Assembly (NCBI GenBank): GCA_009908735.1
Contig: JAAAOR010000007.1
Location: forward strand, 1-6,447
From: Spirochaetota bacterium
Lineage (GTDB): Bacteria; Spirochaetota; Spirochaetia; DSM-27196; PWMO01
Length of the DNA stretch: 6,447 nucleotides
Reading direction: 5' to 3'
Under the pieces are notes generated by a model. That model ran no database searches. It worked only from the letters and a program-made list of their open reading frames with translations, and had not been told where the DNA came from. The position numbers were made by a program, and so were the translations under genes. Below, one piece after another: positions 1 to 5,785 of this stretch (position 1 is its first letter; every line of letters starts with the position of its first letter).

Positions 1-367
1 CGATACTGCGAATTGTTTTGTTTATCTCATTCACACGGAACTCGATGGAATTCAGCACCCAGAACTGGAAGTGATAGGCACGGCTGTTGGTGTGGATCAT
101 CCACACGATCTTCACCGACACCAGCAGTATGCCGATTTCCAGCGATACCAGGGTCGGGATCCAATCAGTGAGGGCCTCGAGAACGAAGAGCGCGATGATG
201 ACCCCGAGGATCGCCATGTTGATCGCCATGTCGATCTTTGCCTGGGATTTGCCCCCCACACGCCCGAGAACCTGGCGTACACGAGCCTGCTCCCGCTTGA
301 AATCCTCGAGCTCCTCCTGCATACGGTCATTCTGCATGCGGTTTTCGGATTCGTTGTCTTGCGCCAT
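1..367 (-). CDS. Small two-helix membrane protein, C-terminus beyond window
   Basis: Reading the minus strand from the ATG at 367-365 gives 122 codons with no stop before the window edge, so the 3' end is missing. Residues 1-45 are polar and rich in Glu, Gln and Arg (starting MAQDNESENRMQ) and look helical, possibly a short coiled coil. Two hydrophobic segments follow at about 47-67 and 70-92, separated by a tight turn at Asp-Trp-Ile-Pro. An aromatic stretch (YHFQFWVLNSIEF, about 98-110) follows and would lie at the cytoplasmic face. This predicts an inner-membrane hairpin with both ends in the cytoplasm. A strong Shine-Dalgarno (AGGAG, 7-nt spacing) supports the start. It is the second gene of an operon with the 681-residue gene upstream and is probably translationally coupled to it. 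I do not recognise the family and assign no function. The reading frame and membrane prediction are secure; the role is unknown. Confidence 0.82.
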   Translation of the reverse strand, partial: MAQDNESENRMQNDRMQEELEDFKREQARVRQVLGRVGGKSQAKIDMAINMAILGVIIALFVLEALTDWIPTLVSLEIGILLVSVKIVWMIHTNSRAYHFQFWVLNSIEFRVNEINKTIRSI

Positions 368-374
368 GATGTTG

Positions 375-380
375 CTCCTA
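375..380 (-). promoter_or_regulatory. Shine-Dalgarno overlapping upstream stop codon
   Basis: On the minus strand the bases read TAGGAG. TAG is the stop of the 681-residue gene and AGGAG is the ribosome binding site of the small membrane protein, 7 nt before its ATG. The overlap makes termination-reinitiation coupling likely and argues that the two genes form one operon. Confidence 0.8.
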
Positions 381-2423
381 TTTGCCGAGAATGCGCAGCA
401 TGTAGAGCTCGAGATAGCGCCGCAGTGGCTCCTTGCGCTTTATCTCGGCGAGAGCCGAGTTCTGGGCCAGCTGTGCCGCCATCTGCTGAACGCGGCCGCG
501 GGTGGGCGGCGAGCTCCTGAAGACGGTCTTGCGCTTTCGGATGAAGTCACGAACGAGGCTGTTGACATCCTCCACGAGGTTCTGTTGTGCGACGGGGTCG
601 AGAAGCGGATTCCACCGCTCGGCGAGCTCTTCGAGGGTCGTGTCGACGTTGCCCCCCGGGGGAACATACTCTTCCTGCAGCTTCCTCGCCGCGCGCTTCA
701 CGTCGGGTGATGTACCCTTGGTCTGATCACCGCCCCGAGCGGCATTCGGCCGGTCGCCGAAGCGCACTGCGGTCGACTCGACCGCCGCGCCCGCGAACCC
801 TGACAGCTCAGCGTCACTGCCGCCGGCGCCATGAGCATCGCCCGTCTCGGAGGATGCCGCCGCCGTTTCTCCTGCGTGCCGCTGTTGCTTACGGGCCGCG
901 CGACGTTTCTTTCGGGGCGAAGGTTCACCGAGAAAGAGGCGTTTGAGCCACGCGACGATCCCGCGCAGAACCGGCAGGGCCTGCCAGAATGGCAGCCTGA
1001 GCCGTGCGTCGGAGAGCAGCTTGCGTCGATCGATGTCGAGAACGACGGATAGCGGGCGTATGCGCTGATTCTTGCGGTCGAGCATTCTGTCGAGCTCTTC
1101 CTGGGCGCTGCCGAAGAGCTTCTGTTCGGTGGCGATGACATGGAGCAGATCGAAGCGAAGGAGGCCGTAGAGCAGGGGCTTGCGTTCTTTCATCATCGTG
1201 GTGAGCACCTGCTCGAACGCAGCGTCGTCCTGCATCTCCTTGAGCTGCTCATTGCGTCTCAGCGCCGCCGTCCACTTGTCGGAGAGCTCGTTCTCGAAGA
1301 TCTCCGAGGCGTCTCGTACCTCGGGAAAGACGATCTTGAAGACCGAATCCTTTCTGATGTAGTAGTCGTGGCCATCCGCTGAGCGGGTGCGAATGAGCTC
1401 CGGCATGTGAGTGTTATCGGGCGGGAGCAGTTTCTCCTCGATGTAGGAATCGATATTGTTCCGTGGGCATCGTTTGACGAGCGGGACGCCCTTGGAGTCG
1501 GTGAAGCCGTGTATGTCCGACAGACGGTAGGCATAGGGCTCTTTTCTCAGTTTTGCGTCCACGGATTTGAGCGCCGTGTCGACATCTTTCTTGCGCTGTT
1601 CCACGCCCTTATAGAAGACATTGTAGTAGCCGATGAGATAGGCCGCGCGGCAGTAGTCGATCTCCTCCTGCTGCGTCTCCTGTTTCTGTCCGAACTCCTT
1701 GATGATCGCGCTCGACAGCGACGTCCAGAAGTGGAAGGTGAACTCACTCGGATGATGAATCGTCTTCAGCGAGTCGTCAGGGGTGGTGAGAATTTTGTTC
1801 AGGGTTTCCTTGAGCGCCACGTCCCGGTTTCGAAACACCGCGCGGAGCTTACTGTGCATGTAGCCGGCGTTTCTCTTATTGCGGAGATAGTCGCGGATTT
1901 TCTGCAGTGACATCGCGGCGAGACTGTGCTTGACCACCCCGAGGGTCGCCACGATGCTCTGCAGGTCCTCGGGAAACATGAGCCTGAGAACGGTGTCCTC
2001 GGGGCGATCTGTCGCGCCGAGCCAGTCGAGAAAATCCGTGCGGACGTTCACGGGCGTTATGAGCTCGGTGGGGATGGTGATGCCGAGCGTCTCTTCCGAC
2101 GGAAAGGGGGCGGAGGTCTGTTCACGCATCTTCTCGTAGGCGGCGTTGATTACCCGCGGGTAGTACTCGGCAAAGTAAACGCCGACGATGCGGGAATCCT
2201 CGTAGCTCAGACTCACGCGGCCCTCGGCCTCCAGCGCTATGAGATGTGCGGACAGCACGTTCTCTGTATTGTCGTCGAGGTCCGACAGCTCAGGAGATGA
2301 GTCCGCGTACTTTTCGAGGTACTTATGTGTGAAGCTCAACAACTTGTCGAACGTGACCCTCGGATGGCCGCTGCGTTTGGCAAGTGCGAGTAGAATGCGT
2401 GCCACATTATCGGGGGATGACAT
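378..2423 (-). CDS. Conserved-type hypothetical protein, 681 aa, unknown function
   Basis: I do not recognise this protein with certainty; a spirochaete-restricted family such as DUF5312 is possible, but that is recollection I could not check. The start chosen is the ATG at 2423, with AAGGAG 10 nt upstream and a near-consensus promoter just before it. The open frame continues to 2615, but that extension would overlap the divergent lipoprotein gene. Residues 1-95 look like a helical N-domain ending in strand-like segments, loosely reminiscent of a winged helix. Residues 95-470 are a mixed charged globular region with no enzyme motif I can name. Residues 474-498 are a Trp/Leu/Val-rich amphipathic stretch that could touch the membrane, followed at once by a polybasic run (503-516). 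Residues 517-575 are Ala/Gly/Ser-rich and probably disordered. Residues 576-681 are strongly helical, ending in LYMLRILGK. There is no signal peptide, so it is probably cytoplasmic. The downstream partner is a membrane protein, which suggests a membrane-associated pair. Confidence 0.85.
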   Translation of the reverse strand: MSSPDNVARILLALAKRSGHPRVTFDKLLSFTHKYLEKYADSSPELSDLDDNTENVLSAHLIALEAEGRVSLSYEDSRIVGVYFAEYYPRVINAAYEKMREQTSAPFPSEETLGITIPTELITPVNVRTDFLDWLGATDRPEDTVLRLMFPEDLQSIVATLGVVKHSLAAMSLQKIRDYLRNKRNAGYMHSKLRAVFRNRDVALKETLNKILTTPDDSLKTIHHPSEFTFHFWTSLSSAIIKEFGQKQETQQEEIDYCRAAYLIGYYNVFYKGVEQRKKDVDTALKSVDAKLRKEPYAYRLSDIHGFTDSKGVPLVKRCPRNNIDSYIEEKLLPPDNTHMPELIRTRSADGHDYYIRKDSVFKIVFPEVRDASEIFENELSDKWTAALRRNEQLKEMQDDAAFEQVLTTMMKERKPLLYGLLRFDLLHVIATEQKLFGSAQEELDRMLDRKNQRIRPLSVVLDIDRRKLLSDARLRLPFWQALPVLRGIVAWLKRLFLGEPSPRKKRRAARKQQRHAGETAAASSETGDAHGAGGSDAELSGFAGAAVESTAVRFGDRPNAARGGDQTKGTSPDVKRAARKLQEEYVPPGGNVDTTLEELAERWNPLLDPVAQQNLVEDVNSLVRDFIRKRKTVFRSSPPTRGRVQQMAAQLAQNSALAEIKRKEPLRRYLELYMLRILGK

Positions 2424-2433
2424 CCCTGCGTAA

Positions 2434-2439
2434 CTCCTT
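2434..2439 (-). promoter_or_regulatory. Shine-Dalgarno fixing the start of the 681-aa gene
   Basis: AAGGAG on the minus strand, 10 nt before the ATG at 2423. It decides the start against the in-frame upstream extension. The predicted transcription start of the minus promoter (about 2437-2440) falls at or beside this box, so the leader would be only about 15 nt and the ribosome binding site would lie at the very 5' end of the message. Confidence 0.65.
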
Positions 2440-2443
2440 GGCA

Positions 2444-2453
2444 AGTATATACT
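2444..2453. repeat. Perfect 10-bp palindrome AGTATATACT, copy 1
   Basis: The decamer equals its own reverse complement and contains the -10 box of the leftward promoter. An identical copy lies at 3108-3117. It could be an operator half of a shared regulator or simply a good -10 sequence read in either direction; the sequence alone cannot decide. Confidence 0.5.
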
Positions 2454-2472
2454 GTTTGCACATGTTTGACAA
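2444..2472 (-). promoter_or_regulatory. Sigma-70-type promoter for the leftward operon
   Basis: On the minus strand there is TTGTCA (2472-2467), a 17-nt spacer and TATACT (2449-2444). Each box matches five of six consensus positions with ideal spacing. It sits directly upstream of the 681-residue gene. Its -35 box overlaps that of the rightward promoter by five bases. Confidence 0.75.
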
Positions 2473-2494
2473 AAGGTACCCCCGGACGTAGAAT
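2466..2494 (+). promoter_or_regulatory. Sigma-70-type promoter for the lipoprotein gene
   Basis: TTGACA (2466-2471, perfect consensus), a 17-nt spacer and TAGAAT (2489-2494, five of six). Transcription should start around 2500-2504, at or within a few bases of the ATG at 2504. No Shine-Dalgarno is visible between the -10 box and the ATG, as expected for a leaderless message. Confidence 0.75.
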
Positions 2495-2503
2495 ACCGAC
2501 GCG

Positions 2504-3109
2504 ATGAGTATGCGACTGTGGTTCGGGGCAATGTTTTTGGTATTGGTCCTCCTCTTTGCCGCCTGCGCGGGTGGCCCGGAGCCGATGTCCGAGGAACCGG
2601 TATCGGAGGAAGCACCCGCGGAGTCCGAGCCGACCATGGAACCGGAGCCTGAGGCGGAACCTGAGCCCGAAGCGCAAGCAGAACCCGAGCAGGAGCCCGT
2701 CGAGGAGCCGGATCGCGAAGAGCCGATCGAAGTCTCGGAAGAGGTGTACGAGCAGACCTTCGATGAGATCGAAGCCACCATCGAAGAGCTCAACGCCGTC
2801 ATCGGCGCGCGCAACTTCGAACGGTGGAAGACATACCTCACCGATGCCTATGTCGATGAGTATTCCGACACGCAGCGGCTCGCAGAGATCTCGGAGATGC
2901 CCATTCTCGAGCGAAACGATATCACGCTGGCGAGCCTCCGCGACTATTTTAACTGGGTCGTGGTGCCGAGTCGCCAGGATGCGCGCCTCGACGATCTGCG
3001 GTTTCTCAGCGAGAACGAAGTCTACGCCATCATGAACATCAACGAGAATTCCGTCATCCTCTACCGACTGCGGAAGGTGGATGGACGCTGGAAAGTTGAC
3101 GCGGCTTAG
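2504..3109 (+). CDS. Putative lipoprotein with Glu/Pro-rich spacer and NTF2-like C-domain
   Basis: The protein has 201 residues. Residues 1-20 are a lipoprotein signal peptide (MSMRLWF, then a Leu/Val/Phe core) ending in F-A-A-Cys21. The lipobox is loose, with Phe at -3, which fits spirochaetal lipoproteins. Residues 25-78 are an acidic Glu/Pro repeat spacer of the kind that lifts a domain away from the membrane or crosses peptidoglycan. Residues 80-200 are globular: a long helix (FDEIEATIEELNAVI), then R-x-F-x-x-W-K-x-Y-L, a WVVVPSR segment, and a final RLRKVDGRWKVD strand. This ending is typical of NTF2/SnoaL-like cone-fold domains, so I infer that fold but not a ligand. The start is ATG 2504, with a second in-frame ATG at 2510. 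The promoter position predicts a leaderless mRNA. The next gene encodes another exported protein. Lipidation is well supported; the function is unknown. Confidence 0.87.
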   Translation: MSMRLWFGAMFLVLVLLFAACAGGPEPMSEEPVSEEAPAESEPTMEPEPEAEPEPEAQAEPEQEPVEEPDREEPIEVSEEVYEQTFDEIEATIEELNAVIGARNFERWKTYLTDAYVDEYSDTQRLAEISEMPILERNDITLASLRDYFNWVVVPSRQDARLDDLRFLSENEVYAIMNINENSVILYRLRKVDGRWKVDAA

Positions 3110-3117
3110 TATATACT
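3089..3117 (+). promoter_or_regulatory. Possible promoter for the HEAT-repeat gene
   Basis: TATACT (3112-3117, five of six) is preceded at 17 nt by TGGAAA (3089-3094), a weak four-of-six -35 box. The expected start near 3124 leaves a leader of about 38 nt before the ATG at 3162. The -35 half lies inside the last codons of the lipoprotein gene. Read-through from the upstream promoter is also likely. Confidence 0.45.
3108..3117. repeat. Perfect 10-bp palindrome AGTATATACT, copy 2
   Basis: Identical to the decamer at 2444-2453. Its first two bases are the last two of the lipoprotein TAG stop codon (3107-3109). Both copies are followed within 2-4 bases by GCA. The two copies bracket the lipoprotein gene. 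Confidence 0.5.
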
Positions 3118-3148
3118 ATGCAAGAAGAACGTTACGCGACCTGCTGTC

Positions 3149-3155
3149 GGAGGAG
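3149..3155 (+). promoter_or_regulatory. Shine-Dalgarno fixing the HEAT-gene start
   Basis: GGAGGAG, 6 nt before the ATG at 3162. It selects this start over the in-frame upstream ATG at 3081, which lies inside the lipoprotein gene and would bury the signal peptide. Confidence 0.75.
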
Positions 3156-3161
3156 TTTCTG

Positions 3162-3881
3162 ATGAACAAGCTAAGCGTCCTGACCCTGGCCCTGATCGTG
3201 CTTGCCTCGCCGATGTTGTTCTCCCAGAACGAGGACGGTGAAGAAGCTGCCGCCGACCAGACTATTGAGGAGCTGTATCTCAGTCAGGATATTGAGCTGC
3301 AGATCATTCGCGGTCAGGCGCTGGCCAACGACCGGCAAATGAAGCTCCTGGCGCTTCAGAGCATTCGCCAGATGGTAGAGGACGGCAGTCTCAGCCAGGA
3401 GAATCCGGGCCTGTTCACGGTGCTTGAGTCGCTCGCTACCGAAGGTACGCAGCGCCAGGTTCGTTCCGGCGGTTCTGTCATCAACAATTATCCAGACATC
3501 CGCAGGCAGGCCACGCAACTGCTCGGTGAGGTCGGCGGCCCCCGGGCCAGAGAAGCGCTGATCGACGTTCTCCAGGATGATCCCGAGACCATGGTCCTCT
3601 CCGAAGCCGTGTATGCCCTCGGCACCATCGGCGACAACGAGGATAACCGTTCCATACGCCACATCACGCGGGTGCTGTCAACCGAGAACGCCGCGGAGGC
3701 GCCTGACAACAATCTCGCCTACGCCTCCCTTCTTGCGATAGAGAAGATCGCCCAGGCGCAGGGGGGGCTCTCGGATCCGGAGGCCATTAACGCCATCCTC
3801 GGGGTTGCCGGGGGCACCTACATTCAGGCCGTGCGCCTGAAAGCCGTCGATGTGCTTTCGAGCCTTCGCGGACGGAGTTGA
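3162..3881 (+). CDS. Exported HEAT-repeat protein
   Basis: The protein has 239 residues. It opens with a signal peptide (MNKLSVLTLALIVLASPMLFS), with probable signal peptidase I cleavage near Ser21-Gln22, then a short acidic stretch (23-33). The rest is alpha-helical in paired-helix units of HEAT/PBS-lyase type. The clearest are at about 112-139 (RRQATQLLGEVGGPRAREAL) and 142-172 (VLSEAVYALGTIGDNED); looser units lie near 42-75, 184-214 and 219-237. HEAT solenoids are protein-binding scaffolds, and no catalytic motif is present, so a periplasmic scaffold or adaptor role is inferred. The gene has its own strong ribosome binding site and follows the lipoprotein gene by 52 bp. A sanA-type gene follows, so the three envelope-directed products may be co-transcribed. 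Export and the repeat class are well supported; partners are unknown. Confidence 0.85.
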   Translation: MNKLSVLTLALIVLASPMLFSQNEDGEEAAADQTIEELYLSQDIELQIIRGQALANDRQMKLLALQSIRQMVEDGSLSQENPGLFTVLESLATEGTQRQVRSGGSVINNYPDIRRQATQLLGEVGGPRAREALIDVLQDDPETMVLSEAVYALGTIGDNEDNRSIRHITRVLSTENAAEAPDNNLAYASLLAIEKIAQAQGGLSDPEAINAILGVAGGTYIQAVRLKAVDVLSSLRGRS

Positions 3882-3919
3882 GGTGGCGCACTCAGCGTAG
3901 AGCCTCCGCTTCTACACAC

Positions 3920-4651
3920 ATGCTGCACGTCTACAGACTCGGGTACTTCGTTTTGAAGTACGGTACCATCGGTATACTGCTCGTGGTCTTCTACGCGAAT
4001 ACGGTCATTACCGCGCAGGCGCGACCCCATCTCTACACCGATATCGACCGGCTCCCCTACAACGAGGTCGGCTTGCTCCTCGGCACCAGCAAGTACGGCC
4101 CTGGCGGGCGTGTGAACCTTTTCTTCGAGTATCGCATTCGTGCTGCGCTCGATCTCCTCCAGGCGGGAAAGATCGACTACCTCATCGCAAGCGGTGACAA
4201 CAGCCATAGCTCGTACAATGAGCCCGTGCGTATGAAAGAGGAGCTTATTGCTCGTGGCGTGGACGCCGAACGGATCTACCTCGACTACGCCGGCTTTCGC
4301 ACACTCGACTCCGTCGTGCGCACGCACCGCGTGTTCGGCCGACGGGAGTTCACGATCATCTCTCAGGGTTTCCACGCTGAGCGCGCGCTTTACCTCGCCG
4401 AGAACCAGGGGCTCGACACGGTCGCCTACAGCGCGCGGGACGTCGAGGGGCCCGCCGGCGTCTCGACCAGCCTGCGCGAGTACTTCGCCAGGGTCAAAGC
4501 CCTTCTTGACGTGCACGTGCTCGGCGCTCAGCCGAAGTTCCTCGGCGACCCGATCGAGATCGGCCCGCGGGAAGAAAAATCAGATGCCGGGGCCGGGTCC
4601 GAATCCGGAGAGGGGGCGGATTCCGGAGAGGGGGCCGGCTCAGGGGGCTGA
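3920..4651 (+). CDS. sanA: SanA/YdcF-family (DUF218) inner-membrane protein
   Basis: The protein has 243 residues from the ATG at 3920. Residues 7-28 form one membrane helix; the remainder is a DUF218 domain that in SanA faces the periplasm. Recognisable blocks are VGLLLGTSKY (50-59), YLIASGDNSHSSYNEP (87-102), LDYAGFRTLDSVVRT (121-135) and ISQGFHAERAL (147-157). These match E. coli SanA (LGTAKY, SGDN, NEP, DYAGFRTLDS, FHCERAL) better than YdcF or ElyC. SanA is known for maintaining the envelope barrier against vancomycin in E. coli; its reaction is not established. The tail from about 218 is a Gly/Ser/Glu low-complexity extension, absent from E. coli SanA as I remember it, made partly of 18-bp tandem repeats. 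The start is uncertain. No good Shine-Dalgarno precedes 3920, and an in-frame TTG at 3878 overlaps the HEAT stop as TTGA, which would add 14 residues and couple translation. Family assignment is firm. Confidence 0.87.
   Translation: MLHVYRLGYFVLKYGTIGILLVVFYANTVITAQARPHLYTDIDRLPYNEVGLLLGTSKYGPGGRVNLFFEYRIRAALDLLQAGKIDYLIASGDNSHSSYNEPVRMKEELIARGVDAERIYLDYAGFRTLDSVVRTHRVFGRREFTIISQGFHAERALYLAENQGLDTVAYSARDVEGPAGVSTSLREYFARVKALLDVHVLGAQPKFLGDPIEIGPREEKSDAGAGSESGEGADSGEGAGSGG
4604..4639 (+). repeat. Two 18-bp tandem repeats in the sanA tail
   Basis: The unit beginning TCCGGAGAGGGGGC occurs at 4604 and 4622 and encodes Ser-Gly-Glu-Gly-Ala-Asp/Gly. The preceding residues (GAGSES) look like a more decayed third copy. 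Slippage would change tail length in steps of six residues without a frameshift. Confidence 0.7.
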
Positions 4652-4654
4652 GTC
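4637..4654. other. Inverted repeat across both convergent stop codons
   Basis: A 7-bp stem (GGCTCAG / CTGAGTC, including one G-T wobble) closes a GGGG loop. It spans the ends of sanA and queG. No T-run follows on either strand, so it is at best a weak or Rho-assisted bidirectional terminator. Confidence 0.35.
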
Positions 4655-5785
4655 CGTTAGTCGACGCAGGCGTGCCGCCGCCCAGTCCGCCGCCTGAGCC
4701 ACGACCGGGTCTTGATCATTTTTCAGGCCGTCGAGCTGCGGTAGGAGCTCCGCCGCCCCGGCATTGCCCGCAGCGATGCAGGCATTGCGAACCAGGCCGC
4801 GGCGCTTCGCGCGAAGCAGCGGTGACCCGGCAAGACGGCTGCGAACTTCATCGTCATTCTCGAGGGCCAGCAGCTGTGACAGCTCAATGCGCGCGCCTGC
4901 GATCGGTCGGCGGAAGTCCTCCACTGAGGTCGGCTGCACGCGCGCGTTCAGCGGGCATGCCTCCTGACACCTGTCGCAGCCGAACACCCAGGACCCCATG
5001 CGCTCCATGAGCCGGGGCTCTATCTTGTCGGCGTGCTCAATGGTGAGATAACTGATGCACAGGCGGGCGTCGAAGTCGTAGGGCCCCGAGAGCGCTGCCG
5101 TGGGGCAGGCTTCGATGCAGAGCCGGCAGCCCGGCGGGCAACTGCTGCGCGATTGCGGGGGTAGCGCTGTCTCCTCGATGGGGAGCGTGGCGAGAACCTC
5201 AGCGATGAAGAACCAGCTGCCGAGCTCGGGGTGTATGAGAAGGGTGTTTCGGCCCTGGAATCCCAGGCCGGCACGGGCGGCGTAGTACCGCTCCGAAAGC
5301 GGCGTCGCGTCGGTGAAACCGCGGAAGCGGTGCCCGTCGAAGTCGGCCGCGAGCGCCTTCGATAGACGCTTGAGTCGCTTGCCCAGGGTCTTGTGGTAGT
5401 CGCGGCCCCAGGCGTAACGGGCGACGCGTCCGTGAGGCCCGGCGGCCGGCTCGGCCGGGAGCTCGGCGTGGGGCCAAGCCTCGGGCCCGGCCTCCCGATC
5501 GGTCTTCCGAGTGTCCGAGGGGAGGGCCTGGTAGTAGTTCAGGCCCACAAGAACGATACTTCGGCAGCCGGAGAGCATGCGCTCGGGCCTGTACTTTGCG
5601 TGGCGGTGGCGGTGCATGTAGTCCATGGCGCCGGCACGGCCCTCGTCGAGCCAGCGCGCGTACGCGGACTCGGCGTCTGGCGCAGGGCTGGCCGCTGTGA
5701 CGGCGAGCACGTCGAGGCCCTCGGCTTCGAAATAGGGCCGGATGCGGTCGAGTGGTACGTCTTCGGGCGAGTGTATTGACGGCAC
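4640..5785 (-). CDS. queG: Epoxyqueuosine reductase QueG
   Basis: QueG reduces epoxyqueuosine to queuosine at the wobble base of tRNAs with GUN anticodons, using cobalamin and two [4Fe-4S] clusters in the cytoplasm. The protein has 381 residues, similar to HEAT-tailed QueG proteins. Landmarks are the PERMLSGCRSIVLVGLNYY block (67-85), WGRDYHK (126-132), FTDATPLSER with Asp159 at the place of the family's catalytic Asp (157-166), and GLGFQGRNTLLIHPELGSW (173-191). Two Cys motifs follow: Cys216/220/223/227 and Cys243/270/273/277 (RLCISYLTIEH, then FGCDRCQEACP). A HEAT-like helical tail (319-375) is used for tRNA binding in the family. The start is GTG 5785, with AGGGA 5 nt upstream. The first motif is Cys-x3-Cys-x2-Cys-x3-Cys-Pro instead of the usual Cys-x2-Cys-x2-Cys-x3-Cys-Pro. 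It is convergent with sanA, overlapping it by 12 bp. No other queuosine gene lies in the window. Confidence 0.95.
   Translation of the reverse strand: MPSIHSPEDVPLDRIRPYFEAEGLDVLAVTAASPAPDAESAYARWLDEGRAGAMDYMHRHRHAKYRPERMLSGCRSIVLVGLNYYQALPSDTRKTDREAGPEAWPHAELPAEPAAGPHGRVARYAWGRDYHKTLGKRLKRLSKALAADFDGHRFRGFTDATPLSERYYAARAGLGFQGRNTLLIHPELGSWFFIAEVLATLPIEETALPPQSRSSCPPGCRLCIEACPTAALSGPYDFDARLCISYLTIEHADKIEPRLMERMGSWVFGCDRCQEACPLNARVQPTSVEDFRRPIAGARIELSQLLALENDDEVRSRLAGSPLLRAKRRGLVRNACIAAGNAGAAELLPQLDGLKNDQDPVVAQAADWAAARLRRLTDSAP

Noticed and set aside
87..710. 207-codon plus-strand frame at the left side
   Set aside because: It is antisense to both minus-strand genes, spans their junction and shows no recognisable domain; the minus genes have coupled ribosome binding signals.
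1407..2300. Plus-strand frames of 167 and 124 codons
   Set aside because: They are antisense shadows of the 681-aa gene; high GC at third positions keeps the opposite strand open.
2424..2615. 64-residue N-terminal extension of the 681-aa protein
   Set aside because: It overlaps the divergent lipoprotein gene and both promoters, is Pro/Arg-rich and low in structure, and the ATG at 2423 has a good ribosome binding site.
2626..2720. Possible minisatellite or CRISPR-like repeat
   Set aside because: The repetition comes from GAG/GAA and CCG/CCC codons of an acidic Glu/Pro spacer; there is no fixed repeat length or unique spacer.
2407..2841. Minus-strand Ser/Gly-repeat frame of 144 codons
   Set aside because: The apparent Ser-Gly repeats are the reverse reading of the Glu/Pro codons in the lipoprotein spacer.
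3096..3117. TTGACG at 3096-3101 as -35 box for TATACT at 3112
   Set aside because: The spacer is only 10 nt, far too short; TGGAAA at 3089 gives the right distance though a weaker match.
3081..3161. 27-residue upstream extension of the HEAT protein
   Set aside because: It lies in the lipoprotein coding region and would hide the signal peptide; GGAGGAG supports the ATG at 3162.
3824..4516. 230-codon open frame antisense to sanA
   Set aside because: It mirrors the codon positions of the well-recognised sanA gene and has no family signature or clear ribosome binding site.
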